The translations under genes were made by a program, and so were the position numbers. Below the pieces are notes generated by a model. The model did not search any database, was not told the DNA's origin, and saw only the letters and a list, made by a program, of their open reading frames with translations. This document shows, in pieces, positions 1-9,021 of a stretch of 41,137 nucleotides of DNA (positions are counted from its first letter, which is position 1; every line of letters starts with the position of its first letter). This DNA comes from an uncultured Spirochaeta sp. (GTDB lineage: Bacteria; Spirochaetota; Spirochaetia; DTKZ01), in contig CAKZQO010000297.1 in the NCBI GenBank assembly GCA_937140905.1, positions 1 to 41,137 of the forward strand, in the 5' to 3' direction.

Positions 1-1078
1 CCTTGCGTTCCTTCTTCTTTCCCCCCACTTCCACCTTCCTGCCATCCACGATGAAATCACACACCTCCTCTTCCGGGCTTGCCATCACCTCGAAGCGTTC
101 GCGGAGGCACATTACCACAAAGGCTTCCCTAGCCGAACCCCGATTCCCCTGGAAGCAACTGTATAAGGAGGGATCAGAAAGAAAGATCTTCGCACCCTTA
201 GTCATGAGGGCCTTTCGGGACTTTCGCACGATATGGATCAGTTCCGACTGCTCCATCACATACAGGAGCTGGTACAGCTTTTCCTTTCCCAACTCCCACT
301 CGCTACACATTCCAGAAACATTAAGGGTAGGCACGGGGGAATCGAGTAAATGCCCCACGATGGCGTTCATCACCTTTAGGTGATTTTCCTGGATGGAGGA
401 CACGTAGAACGGGATGTCATGGTATATCGATTTCTCCAATAGCCCTTTCAATCGTGCGCAGTATTCTCCCTCCCCGTAAAAGGGACGAATCCCTCCTTGA
501 ACGTAATCATGGAACAGTTTTAGGATATTCATCCCCCGAACCTGCTGTAGAAGTTGTTTCCCGTGCCCGAAGGGATCGGCCTTCTCTACCTCCATGCCCA
601 GCTCCAGATACAGGTACTCCCGGAAAGAAAGGAGGGGAATCCGAAACTGCACAAACCTTCGGGATAAGTCAGCGACCGCTTTTCGAAGGATGATATTGCT
701 GCTGTCGCTGATCCAGAGCGCCCGGTCAGGATAATCATCGTAGAGGGCTTTAAGATGTTCGCTCCACCGATGGGCATGGTGGACCTCATCGATTACCACC
801 CCCTTGTACCCCTTTCGAAAGATCCCCTGCACCACATCGTAGAGAGGGACAGAAGCCATTCTGGGATGGTCAGCGCTCAAGTACAGGAGGGGATCGCTGG
901 ATCGGGAAAGGGTATCCAGGAGAAAGGTCGTCTTACCTACGCCCCGTAGGCCATACACGAGGGCGCCTCGGACGGATTGGAGAGGGATTTCTTTGAAAAA
1001 TAGCCGTTTTCGGGGAGGAAGATACTGCTTTAGCCTTTCGGTTCGGAGTTCTATGTCCTCAATAATATTATCAATCAC
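1..1078 (-). CDS. AAA ATPase, AAA_14/DUF4143-like (3' end cut by window edge)
   Basis: An open minus-strand frame of about 359 codons runs off the left edge, so the C-terminus is missing. It has a Walker A motif (GLRGVGKTT, about residue 43) and a Walker B motif followed by histidines (GVVIDEVHHAHRW). A segment SFREYL then matches the usual AAA_14 core, and the C-terminal part (KIFLSDPSLY, later DFIVDGRKVEVGGKKK) looks like the DUF4143 nuclease-like domain. These ATPases are common in bacteria and archaea, but their cellular role is poorly defined. The only plausible start is GTG at 1078: in-frame stops lie about 45 bp upstream and no ATG precedes the first conserved residues. I see no good ribosome binding site. 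The upstream region carries three palindromes covering the promoter. Family confident, function unknown. Confidence 0.8.
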   Translation of the reverse strand, partial: MIDNIIEDIELRTERLKQYLPPRKRLFFKEIPLQSVRGALVYGLRGVGKTTFLLDTLSRSSDPLLYLSADHPRMASVPLYDVVQGIFRKGYKGVVIDEVHHAHRWSEHLKALYDDYPDRALWISDSSNIILRKAVADLSRRFVQFRIPLLSFREYLYLELGMEVEKADPFGHGKQLLQQVRGMNILKLFHDYVQGGIRPFYGEGEYCARLKGLLEKSIYHDIPFYVSSIQENHLKVMNAIVGHLLDSPVPTLNVSGMCSEWELGKEKLYQLLYVMEQSELIHIVRKSRKALMTKGAKIFLSDPSLYSCFQGNRGSAREAFVVMCLRERFEVMASPEEEVCDFIVDGRKVEVGGKKKERK

Positions 1079-1079
1079 A

Positions 1080-1168
1080 GTTCTATGATAGAACGAAATT
1101 GGACAATTTTCAATTAAATAGTGCTATTATAGAACGGATTTAAAGGTAACCTGTTCTGTAATCGAACG
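1080..1168. promoter_or_regulatory. Three-copy palindromic operator array over the ATPase promoter
   Basis: Three copies of a 16-bp motif lie at 1080-1095 (GTTCTATGATAGAACG), 1121-1136 (GTGCTATTATAGAACG) and 1153-1168 (GTTCTGTAATCGAACG). The first is a perfect 7-1-7 inverted repeat. A minus-strand TATAAT (1131-1126) sits inside the middle copy, the third overlaps the expected -35 zone, and the first abuts the GTG start. This is the geometry of a repressor array controlling the ATPase gene. The regulator is not identifiable here. The GTTC-N7-GAAC shape is not a LexA box that I recognise. Confidence 0.7.
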
Positions 1169-1260
1169 ATTAACTATATTGCCTTAGGAAAGTCGTTTTA
1201 GGCGCCGTGATTTGCTGGATGAGACACTATTGTGGGCACTCGGATAAATGAAGGCTTTTA

Positions 1261-1269
1261 TGTTATACT
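1261..1269 (+). promoter_or_regulatory. Extended -10 promoter of the WecA-like gene
   Basis: TG-T-TATACT forms an extended -10 element 21 bp before the GTG start. The -35 candidate 17 bp upstream (CGGATA) is poor, which is usual for extended -10 promoters. A GGAGGA ribosome binding site (1278-1283) lies between it and the gene. Confidence 0.5.
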
Positions 1270-1290
1270 TATAGCACGGAGGAACCGCTC

Positions 1291-2364
1291 GTGCGCGTGC
1301 TAGGAACCATCGCTTTCGCCTTTCTGCTCAACGTAATCTTCACTCCCCTATTGATCGCTTACTCGCACAAAAAAGGTTGGTACGACCGACTGGACGAACG
1401 GAAGATCCATAACGGGAACATTCCCCGCACGGGCGGGGTAGGGATCTTTATCTCCTTCCTTCTAAGCTTCCTTCTCGTTTCTCTTTTCAGCGGAAAAGGG
1501 GATGGTGAACGCCTCGCCACCGAACCCGAGTTTCTCGCTGCGGGGGCGGGGTGCTTACTGATGTTCGCTACAGGGCTGTTGGACGATTTCCGGAACCTCC
1601 GGGCCCGGTACAAACTTATCGCGCAGATCCTGGCTGCCCTGATCGCGACGGCGGGAGGGCTATCTTTTGGTCCTTTCCTCACGCCCTTCGGGTTCACGAT
1701 CGACGTGCCCGCCTTCTCCTTTATCATTACGTTGCTCTGGATCGTGGGGGTTACCAACGCGGTAAACCTGATCGACGGGATGGATGGTTTGGCGGGAGGA
1801 GTGTCGGGCATCGCCGCGGGATTCTGGATTTTCATCTCCCTCGCCACTCCCAAAGGAGGCGGGGTATACAGCATTCTGCCTGCGGCTCTTCTGGGCGCAG
1901 TATTAGGCTTCCTCGTGTATAATAAGCCGCAAGCTAAAATCTTTATGGGGGACACGGGTAGCTTAGTGTTAGGGTATGTCCTTTCCTTATTTCCCCTTTT
2001 TCGCGTGGAGGGGAGTTCCTCTACCCGATGGCTTTTAGTGGGGATCACCCTCCTCATCATCCCCATCTTTGACACCCTGGCAGCTATCCTGCGCAGGATC
2101 CGGGAGAAAAGATCCGTTGGGGATCCAGACCGAGCGCACCTACACCACAAACTACTTAACCTAGGATGGTCCGCACCAAAGGTGTTAGGGTTGGTGTATT
2201 TAATTTCTTTAATGTCGGGAGGAGCCGCGTATGTATGGATACTCTTCGCGACGAAATTATCAACTTACTATCTGCCTTTGGCATGGGTACCGGCGGGTGT
2301 TATTTTCTTGATCCTTCACTTCAAACGAAATACTTCAGTATTGCCAAAAGAGAATAGCAGATAA
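1291..2364 (+). CDS. WecA/TagO-type undecaprenyl-phosphate sugar-1-phosphate transferase
   Basis: A 357-residue polytopic membrane protein of the PNPT (MraY/WecA) superfamily. It would transfer a HexNAc-1-phosphate, typically GlcNAc-1-P, from UDP to undecaprenyl phosphate at the cytoplasmic membrane, starting lipid-linked glycan synthesis. Visible motifs are LLDDFRNLRARYK (about 97-108, the Asp pair and basic residues of the active site), NLIDGMDGLAGG (159-170), GDTGS (220-224) and HLHH (283-286), the last typical of WecA/TagO rather than MraY. About ten hydrophobic segments are present, and the length fits the family. The start is GTG, preceded by GGAGGA at a 7-nt spacing. It is convergent with the polysaccharide cluster that follows and is the natural initiating enzyme for it. 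The exact sugar is not deducible. Confidence 0.92.
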   Translation: MRVLGTIAFAFLLNVIFTPLLIAYSHKKGWYDRLDERKIHNGNIPRTGGVGIFISFLLSFLLVSLFSGKGDGERLATEPEFLAAGAGCLLMFATGLLDDFRNLRARYKLIAQILAALIATAGGLSFGPFLTPFGFTIDVPAFSFIITLLWIVGVTNAVNLIDGMDGLAGGVSGIAAGFWIFISLATPKGGGVYSILPAALLGAVLGFLVYNKPQAKIFMGDTGSLVLGYVLSLFPLFRVEGSSSTRWLLVGITLLIIPIFDTLAAILRRIREKRSVGDPDRAHLHHKLLNLGWSAPKVLGLVYLISLMSGGAAYVWILFATKLSTYYLPLAWVPAGVIFLILHFKRNTSVLPKENSR

Positions 2365-2373
2365 GGGAATATA

Positions 2374-3474
2374 TCACCTTACCGCGCTACTCATCCCAGG
2401 AGGGAAATCAGCAAGCGCGTTAATTTTATCCCAATTATCCTGAAACCATACAATGTTAGCTTGAAAACCTTCTTCAAAATCTACGATTGGCTTGTAATGC
2501 ACCAGTGATTCAGCTTTTTCAATTGAGGCTAATAAGCGGGGTTTCGTGTCCCATTTCCTTCGCTCTTTGTATACAATTCCCGCTTTATTCCCTGTCGCTT
2601 TCAATACCGATTCAACCAATTCTTTTATGGATACTTCTCTACCCCTTGCTAGGTTAAAGTTTTCACCTATTGCCTCTTTATAATAACCAGCTTTTATAAG
2701 ACCTTGCACTAAATCTAATACAAACGTGAAATCCCTTGTTTCTTCCCCTGTGCCTGTTATCGGTAATGGTTTACCCTGCATAGACCAATAGATAAAATTG
2801 GGAATCACATTTCTATACTGTCCAGGTACTTCCCCAGGACCATACGAATTGAAGAACCTGCAGTTGACCGTCGGAAGATCATAATGGTGATGATAGAAAT
2901 TACAATACATTTCTCCCGTCATCTTGTTTATCTGATAGGGAGTTGTAAGATGCATGGAAATAAAATCCTCTTTTAACGGAAGCTTGGGATACGAACCATA
3001 GATAGCGCAGCCGCTAGATGCGTACACAAATCGATCGATTTTTGCTAATCGTGCGTATTCCAATAATTTTATCTGACCAATCACATCTACTTCAGCGGAT
3101 ATTTCCGGATAGTCCACAGAGTTCTGATTCGCAAAAAAAGCAGCCAAATGAAATACTATTGAAGGGTTTTCTTTGAAAACTCTCTTTAAATCCACGTCAT
3201 TCCGTACATCGCCAAGCACAAATAAGATATTACTAAGGGGGGTGACGTTCCACGGATCCTTTTGTTTTATGGCAGAAAGATTATCTAGAACTACCACCCG
3301 CCCTTTATCCCCCACAAGAAGGGATAACGCTATGATCAGATTGCTTCCAATCGCGCCAGCACCCCCTGTAACAAGGATAGAGCGGCCCTCATAATACTTT
3401 ATAATCTCATTCCCAAAATCTATCCGATCTAAATAGTTCTTTACTAGATTAATTCTTTTTTCATAATTGTTCAT
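2374..3474 (-). CDS. NAD-dependent epimerase/dehydratase (extended SDR)
   Basis: A nucleotide-sugar modifying enzyme of the extended short-chain dehydrogenase family (GalE/RmlB-like). An N-terminal Rossmann motif VTGGAGAIGSN follows about 35 extra residues. The catalytic pair is in TPYQINKMTGE (YxxxK), with the upstream serine in YASSGCAIYG. NSYGPGE is the usual NAD-epimerase turn. I chose ATG 3474 (366 aa) over an in-frame ATG at 3495 because AGGAAGGGG lies just upstream. This start overlaps the end of wecB by 14 bp, implying translational coupling. It is the last gene of the minus-strand polysaccharide cluster. Its product could be an epimerised or dehydrated UDP- or GDP-sugar; sequence alone does not say which. 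Confidence 0.85.
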   Translation of the reverse strand: MNNYEKRINLVKNYLDRIDFGNEIIKYYEGRSILVTGGAGAIGSNLIIALSLLVGDKGRVVVLDNLSAIKQKDPWNVTPLSNILFVLGDVRNDVDLKRVFKENPSIVFHLAAFFANQNSVDYPEISAEVDVIGQIKLLEYARLAKIDRFVYASSGCAIYGSYPKLPLKEDFISMHLTTPYQINKMTGEMYCNFYHHHYDLPTVNCRFFNSYGPGEVPGQYRNVIPNFIYWSMQGKPLPITGTGEETRDFTFVLDLVQGLIKAGYYKEAIGENFNLARGREVSIKELVESVLKATGNKAGIVYKERRKWDTKPRLLASIEKAESLVHYKPIVDFEEGFQANIVWFQDNWDKINALADFPPGMSSAVR

Positions 3475-4597
3475 ACGTATCCCCTTCCTGCCCATTAACT
3501 AAAACTTGCACGATTCTTTTCGCAGCGTTCCCATCCCCATAAGGATTAACTGCTTTAGCCATCTTTTGATACTCTACTTCTGAATACAACAATTTCTCAG
3601 TTTCTTCAATAATTCGATCTCTAAAAGGACCCACTAGCTTTGCAGTTCCTGCCTCTATCCCCTCAGGTCTCTCAGTTTCTGTACGCATGACAAGAACTGG
3701 CTTACCTAAAGAAGGTGCCTCTTCTTGTATTCCTCCCGAGTCCGTGAGTACTAAATAGGATGCGTTCATTAAGTGTACGAGGGCGTCATATTCTACAGGA
3801 TCGATTAAAAATACACGATCTAAACCTTGTAGAATTTCAAAAACAGGCTTTCTAACATTAGGATTTAAATGAACTGGATACACAATTGCGATTTCCTTAT
3901 TCCTCCCTATTAATTCTTTTAATCCAAGGCAAATCTCTACAAATCGCTCTCCAAAATTCTCTCTTCTATGGGCGGTTACTAAAAGAATTCGTTTGTCATT
4001 ACCAATTCTTTCTAACAGATCATTTACTAATTTCGGCATTGGTTTTTTTCTAACAATATACAAGGCATCGATTACAGTATTGCCTGTTATGTAGATTTTA
4101 TTTGGACTTACACCTTCTTTTAGTAAAGAGGACTGAGCGTTCTTAGTTGGGGCGAAATGATATTCCGTAAACAGTGAAACAACCCTTCGGTTAAACTCTT
4201 CGGGATAAGGAGAATAGATATTATTAGATCTCAAACCTGCTTCCACATGTCCTATGGGAACACGATTATAGAAAGCTGCCATCGCTCCAGCCATAACGGT
4301 AGTAGTATCTCCTTGAACGAGAATAACATCAGGCTTAATTTCCTTGATCACATGATCTATCTCTTTAATTACTTTAGAAGTTATTTCGCTCAGCGATTGA
4401 TTAGGTGTCATTAAATTAAGATCAATGTCAGGAATAATTGAAAATAAATTCAATACTTGATCTAGCATCTGTCTATGTTGCGCAGTAATGCAGACTATTG
4501 ACTGCAATTCTGATATCTTTTTTAGTTCTAAAATAACGGGTGCCATCTTAATGGCTTCAGGCCTAGTACCAAAAATGCATAGTATTTTTTTCCCCAT
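3461..4597 (-). CDS. wecB: UDP-N-acetylglucosamine 2-epimerase (non-hydrolysing)
   Basis: Interconverts UDP-GlcNAc and UDP-ManNAc in the cytoplasm, supplying ManNAc-type sugars for surface polysaccharide. The diagnostic GTRPEAIKMAPV stands at the N-terminus, with VTAHRRENFG in the middle and DSGGIQEEAPSLGKPVLV, then RPEGIEAGT, near the C-terminus; all are hallmarks of WecB/MnaA. The 378-residue length is normal. ATG 4597 is preferred (GAGAG just upstream). An alternative GTG at 4609 overlaps the stop of the upstream glycosyltransferase in a GTGA arrangement, so the genes are coupled either way. No WecC (UDP-ManNAc dehydrogenase) is adjacent. Confidence 0.95.
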   Translation of the reverse strand: MGKKILCIFGTRPEAIKMAPVILELKKISELQSIVCITAQHRQMLDQVLNLFSIIPDIDLNLMTPNQSLSEITSKVIKEIDHVIKEIKPDVILVQGDTTTVMAGAMAAFYNRVPIGHVEAGLRSNNIYSPYPEEFNRRVVSLFTEYHFAPTKNAQSSLLKEGVSPNKIYITGNTVIDALYIVRKKPMPKLVNDLLERIGNDKRILLVTAHRRENFGERFVEICLGLKELIGRNKEIAIVYPVHLNPNVRKPVFEILQGLDRVFLIDPVEYDALVHLMNASYLVLTDSGGIQEEAPSLGKPVLVMRTETERPEGIEAGTAKLVGPFRDRIIEETEKLLYSEVEYQKMAKAVNPYGDGNAAKRIVQVLVNGQEGDTYEQL

Positions 4598-4605
4598 TTT
4601 ATCTC

Positions 4606-5811
4606 TCACGATTGTATGTATTGTAATATTTGTTCTAATATTTCTTCTCTACTAAAGTGGGATTTCACATACCTAAATCCATTTTGCCCTAACGTATTGG
4701 ATTTATCTTTATAGAGTTTCAACAGATTCGATATGGCTGTTTCTGTGTCCCCCCAAATAGAGCTATATCCACATTGAGCTTTATGAACGATCGCGTGTCC
4801 ATCACTTTCCTTATTCAAAAAAGCTAATACGGGGATCCCAGCCGCCATATATCCTAATAGCTTGCCAGGAACAACAGGTGTTTTATTTTGATTCGTTAAC
4901 GACACAAGACCCACATTACATTCTTTAACTAATGAAGGATATTCCTTCTTTGGTACAAAAGGAGCGAAAATAACATTCTGGAGCCCTTTCAATTCAGCCT
5001 TTCTAACGAGTTCCTCCTTTTCCATCCCATCACCCACAAGTAGAAAAACTATTTCTGAAAATTCTTTTACTTTTTCCGCTACTTGCAACAGAAAAGTTAA
5101 TCCTTGGGAAGGCCCCATAACTCCCGCAAACAACACAATGAACTTATTTTCTAGAGAATATTTCTTGCGAAAAGCCCCATTCACTTGTATCCCTTCAAAC
5201 TCCTGCGTATCCATCCAGTTATGGAGGACTTTGAGTTTGTTTCCTAGATGGGGATATCTTTCCATTAAAAAGTTATAGTTCCCTTCGGAATGCACAGTCA
5301 CTATGTCAGCTTCTCGATACGCGCGTTCCTCCAGCCGTTTAAAGTAAGAAATTAACAATCGATTCCTTAGAACCCCTAGGTCTATCGCATTCTGTGGGAA
5401 AATATCCTGCACATTCAATACATACTTAGCCCCAAAAAGTTTTTTTACTTTTTCTCCTACAATCGAAAGAGGCAAAGGGGGACTATACACGAGTACAGAA
5501 TCCACCTTATCACAATATTGTTTTATTTTCTTTAAAAAGAGATAGGGCATCGTTACTTGAGAAAGCCCTCGAACAATAAAATTCACTTTATGATGAGGAA
5601 GCGTTTTTATTCTTATGACGTTGATACCATTTTCCAAGGAAACCTCTGGATAATCATTATCACTCTTCTCCGCAAGGTTATAGGCGGGATACGTGGTAGC
5701 TACACACACGCAAAAACCCCGCTTTACCAATCCTTCCGCGAGTTCTTGCATCAGATGGGACGCGGAACGTATTTCGGGTGGATAGGAATCGGTAACAAGA
5801 AGAATGTTCAT
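4606..5811 (-). CDS. Family 4 glycosyltransferase (WbuB-like)
   Basis: A 401-residue GT-B glycosyltransferase that should add a sugar to the lipid-linked repeat unit on the cytoplasmic side. The N-terminus MNILLVTDSYPPEIRSAS and the segment VQDIFPQNAIDLG resemble WbuB-type GT4 enzymes, which often sit beside UDP-HexNAc epimerases. The C-terminal half has the donor-binding pattern LFAGVMGPSQGL, PVVPGKLLGYMAAGIPVLA. The start codon overlaps the stop of the upstream oxidoreductase by 4 bp (ATGA), and the gene ends against wecB, so it lies within one transcription unit. Acceptor and donor are unknown; the WbuB likeness is by motif recall only. Confidence 0.88.
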   Translation of the reverse strand: MNILLVTDSYPPEIRSASHLMQELAEGLVKRGFCVCVATTYPAYNLAEKSDNDYPEVSLENGINVIRIKTLPHHKVNFIVRGLSQVTMPYLFLKKIKQYCDKVDSVLVYSPPLPLSIVGEKVKKLFGAKYVLNVQDIFPQNAIDLGVLRNRLLISYFKRLEERAYREADIVTVHSEGNYNFLMERYPHLGNKLKVLHNWMDTQEFEGIQVNGAFRKKYSLENKFIVLFAGVMGPSQGLTFLLQVAEKVKEFSEIVFLLVGDGMEKEELVRKAELKGLQNVIFAPFVPKKEYPSLVKECNVGLVSLTNQNKTPVVPGKLLGYMAAGIPVLAFLNKESDGHAIVHKAQCGYSSIWGDTETAISNLLKLYKDKSNTLGQNGFRYVKSHFSREEILEQILQYIQS

Positions 5812-7994
5812 AGCGTTATTTCTGTTCCCTTTTGTAACGATTCTTTGATTTTAAATAAACACAGTGTTGAGTAGTAAATTTCCTCATAATTTAAACAGGG
5901 GTTTTGTTCTCCCTTTATAACCTTAAAAAAATGCGTTAACTCCTCCTCATATCCTATTTCCTGATTTAGGGTGCGGTAGGTTTCTTTATTCCCTCCGAGA
6001 TAAAGGAATGTTTTTTTAAAATCTTCTATACAAAAGGTCTTTCCTTCGCAGAAAACTTCTATTCGTTCTCTTGAGAACGCTTTATCTCCGGATGCAGAAT
6101 AAAAAATGCTACCAATAGATCCGTCCTTGAACTTTAAAATTATTGCCACATTGTCGTCATTCACAATAGTTTTATCGTTTCCCGAGACCCTCTCCGCATA
6201 CACCTTTTCTGGATAACTGCCGTTAAAAAAAATCATTAGATCCACGAAATGACAAATCTCACCGATAATTCTACTTCCTCCTTCTTCCTCCGAATGTACC
6301 CAATGTGTTTTAGGAACAAATCCCGCATTCACCCGATAATGTATCATTAAAGGATCTTTTCGATTTTGGAGAAAAGCCTTCACTTTTCTCGAATGGGGCG
6401 AAAACCTCCGATTGTATCCAACCATTAGAAATGGCTTTTCCTGAAAATTTATAGTACGATAAGTTTCAGTGATTTCTTCTAGTTCCTGCTGGGTTACACA
6501 AAGGGGCTTTTCCACGAACACATGTTTGTTTTCCTGTAATGCCTCCCGAACAAGCTTGGCATGCGTACTATGGGGGGTTAGGATACATACCGCGTTTATA
6601 TCTTTCTGCTGGAAGATATCTTTAGAATCCGTTGAACAAGTCTCAAATCCATGTTTTTTCGCCGTATGGTAGGCATTTATTCCCGAACTAGTTACCAACG
6701 TGTGAAGTTTTGCTTTTTCTTTTTTCGAGACACGCTCTAAAGCTGGAATTAACAGGGCTTTCCCAAAAAGTCCCGCGCCTAACACCCCTAACGTTACATT
6801 TGAAACCCTGTTTATGGGTGGTCGTAAAGACTTTCTTCTATCTAAAGCCTCCTCTTTGGTCTCTTTAGAATTCGCGCCGTATTTCAGGACGACGCCGATA
6901 TAAGGCCCCCCCGTATTATTTAGAATATTATTATAGACCTCGATAACCTGTTGGATGGGGAACTGGTGCGTGATTAAAGATTTAACGTCAACTCTTCCTT
7001 CAGATATCAACCGTAAAAATTCTTGTAAGTTTCTTTCCTCAGTCCAACGAACATATCCAGGGGGATAATCTATTCCTTTTTGTTCAAATAAAGGGTCCAA
7101 ACTACCAGGACCGCCCGCCCGGGATACGATAATCTGAGCTTCCTTATACCACAATTCGTTTCGATTGGGATGAATATCTGCCACACCCACTACAACAATT
7201 TTCCCGCGAAAACGAACGATATCAACCGCCAATCGCACGGGAGCATCGGAATCTGATGCTGCAGTGATTATCACCGCGTCGGCACCGTATCCTTCGGTGT
7301 TTCTATCCACAAGCGTTTTATATTCTTCTTCTGAAGAACACGCAAAATCTATCCCTAATTTTCTCGCTAATTCTACTTTTCTGGGGTCAATATCGTACCC
7401 AATTACTGAGGAACCATACGCTTTCAAAATCTGAGCAGTAATTAAGCCAAGTAGCCCTAAGCCAATTACGGAGACCCGCTCTCCAAACGTTAAATCGGCA
7501 CATCGTATGCCATGGAGGGAAATTACCCCTAACATTCCGAAAGCTGCTTCCTCGAAAGATACATTATCTGGAACTTTGCAACAAAGGGGTTCAGGAACCG
7601 TATTGTACTCCGCATGCGTAGCAAAACCAGCCCCGATGCATGCTACACGATCTCCCACGCTAAACGAATGTACATAATTGCCTACCTCACGTACAATTCC
7701 CGACGCGCTGTAGCCTAATGGTGTTGGAGCATCAAGCCGTCCCATTGCCTCTTGAAAAGTTTTTAATAATCCTTCTTTCTTTGCTTTATCTATGAACCTT
7801 TTTACAAGATCGGGTCGAGCTTTAGCTTTTCCCAAGAGAGACTTTTTCCCTAGTTCGATAAGGGAACGCTCCGTTCCAATACTGATTAACGAGGCTTGTG
7901 TTTGAATACATACTGCATTGTTAGAAACTCTAGGAATTGGCACATCTGGTAGTTCCAACTCGCCCGTTTTATAGTTTTGAATTAATTGGAACAC
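5808..7994 (-). CDS. Bi-domain oxidoreductase: MDR dehydrogenase fused to Gfo/Idh/MocA
   Basis: A 728-residue fusion. Residues about 1-370 are a medium-chain alcohol-dehydrogenase-like domain (GYSASGIVREVG, VGDRVACIG, and the NAD motif VIGLGLLGLITAQ). After a linker, a Gfo/Idh/MocA dehydrogenase begins at about residue 393 (LGVLGAGLFGKALLIPAL) with the family EKP signature (FVEKPLCVT). Such fusions recur in O-antigen and capsule loci. They are thought to oxidise or epimerise a nucleotide sugar, but I know of no firmly assigned reaction. The start is GTG with AAGAGG six bases upstream. It lies 14 bp after the preceding SDR gene and overlaps the next by 4 bp. Confidence 0.9.
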   Translation of the reverse strand: MFQLIQNYKTGELELPDVPIPRVSNNAVCIQTQASLISIGTERSLIELGKKSLLGKAKARPDLVKRFIDKAKKEGLLKTFQEAMGRLDAPTPLGYSASGIVREVGNYVHSFSVGDRVACIGAGFATHAEYNTVPEPLCCKVPDNVSFEEAAFGMLGVISLHGIRCADLTFGERVSVIGLGLLGLITAQILKAYGSSVIGYDIDPRKVELARKLGIDFACSSEEEYKTLVDRNTEGYGADAVIITAASDSDAPVRLAVDIVRFRGKIVVVGVADIHPNRNELWYKEAQIIVSRAGGPGSLDPLFEQKGIDYPPGYVRWTEERNLQEFLRLISEGRVDVKSLITHQFPIQQVIEVYNNILNNTGGPYIGVVLKYGANSKETKEEALDRRKSLRPPINRVSNVTLGVLGAGLFGKALLIPALERVSKKEKAKLHTLVTSSGINAYHTAKKHGFETCSTDSKDIFQQKDINAVCILTPHSTHAKLVREALQENKHVFVEKPLCVTQQELEEITETYRTINFQEKPFLMVGYNRRFSPHSRKVKAFLQNRKDPLMIHYRVNAGFVPKTHWVHSEEEGGSRIIGEICHFVDLMIFFNGSYPEKVYAERVSGNDKTIVNDDNVAIILKFKDGSIGSIFYSASGDKAFSRERIEVFCEGKTFCIEDFKKTFLYLGGNKETYRTLNQEIGYEEELTHFFKVIKGEQNPCLNYEEIYYSTLCLFKIKESLQKGTEITL

Positions 7995-8008
7995 GTGGAA
8001 CCTCTTGT

Positions 8009-9001
8009 TTATTTTCTGTACGTACTCTTATACCATTCTACCGTTCGTTCTATAGCGACTTCCCAATTGTATGGCACATAACCGTTGCAAATATCCATAA
8101 TCGGCGATAAATCAAAAACGTACTCCGTCGTAATATTGTTCAATCTAAAACTAGTCAGAGGAACATTTTTCCATCCTAAAAACTTTAACAAATCTCCTGT
8201 TTTGGCTAAAGATTTCGCCGCCCATAAAGGCATTTTACGAATCTTTGGAGCATTCAATTTTTCACGCACCATCTCCGCAAAAGTATATAGGTCAGTTGGT
8301 TCTGGATCTCCTACGTAAAAAGTCTTTTCATGAACTTTTTCAGAAGGAGCAAGTAAAATACTATAGATCTGATAAGCTATATTTTCTACATATCCCATGG
8401 ATCTTCTATAATGCCCTCTTCCGATATGAAAATACAATCCTTTTTCTATCGCTTTAAAAAAATTAAGGTAAGGTTCTCCCATCCAAGGGCCCCATACAGA
8501 TATAGGTCTAATGATTGTCCATTCGAATGGAAGATTTTTCCAATTTCTCACTATTTTTTCTCCCTCTACTTTGCTCATACCGTAAGCAGTAGATGGCATA
8601 TAATCTGTATCGTATTTTGGTATATAACCCATTTTGCATACTAGTAAAGATGATGTAAATATAACTCTTTTTAAATTTTCAGGGTATGCTTCATTTAATT
8701 TAATTAAGGCGTTTATGAGGTTTATTACACCATCTATATTAGGTGCGAATTCATTTATATCGGTAATCGCATGTGCCCCTGTTTTTGCAGCTAAATGAAC
8801 TATATATTCTGGTTTAAAGTCTACTACTAATCTTTCTAGTTCTTTATAATTCATTATATTACATTCTTTCCAATATTCGTAATGATCCTTTTTAAAAGGA
8901 GGTTTAATATCAATGTTTAAAATTTTATCTTTTTTGATCAACGCATAGTCAACAAAATTAGTTCCCACAAAACCAGATCCACCAGTTACTATAATTCTCA
9001 T
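8009..9001 (-). CDS. NAD-dependent epimerase/dehydratase family protein
   Basis: A 330-residue extended SDR beginning directly with the Rossmann motif MRIIVTGGSGFVGTNFV. The region VHLAAKTGAHA and the catalytic STAYGMSKVEGE (YxxxK) follow, with RPISVWGPWMGEPY as the substrate-side loop. It probably modifies a nucleotide-activated sugar for the polysaccharide. Only 20 bp separate it from the upstream glycosyltransferase and 14 bp from the downstream oxidoreductase, so cotranscription is likely. Codon use is more AT-rich than in wecB, part of a gradient across the cluster. Substrate unknown. Confidence 0.85.
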   Translation of the reverse strand: MRIIVTGGSGFVGTNFVDYALIKKDKILNIDIKPPFKKDHYEYWKECNIMNYKELERLVVDFKPEYIVHLAAKTGAHAITDINEFAPNIDGVINLINALIKLNEAYPENLKRVIFTSSLLVCKMGYIPKYDTDYMPSTAYGMSKVEGEKIVRNWKNLPFEWTIIRPISVWGPWMGEPYLNFFKAIEKGLYFHIGRGHYRRSMGYVENIAYQIYSILLAPSEKVHEKTFYVGDPEPTDLYTFAEMVREKLNAPKIRKMPLWAAKSLAKTGDLLKFLGWKNVPLTSFRLNNITTEYVFDLSPIMDICNGYVPYNWEVAIERTVEWYKSTYRK

Positions 9002-9021
9002 AGTATCACCATAGGTTAATA

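Noticed and set aside
1080-1168. LexA/SOS boxes
   Set aside because: The GTTC-N7-GAAC arrangement differs from the LexA sites I know (GAAC-N4-GTTC, CTGT-N8-ACAG, GTTC-N7-GTTC), and no SOS gene is adjacent.
1359-2150. Long open frame (263 codons) on the minus strand inside the WecA-like gene
   Set aside because: It is antisense to a gene with full WecA motifs, has no recognisable domain and reads as Arg/Pro-rich shadow sequence.
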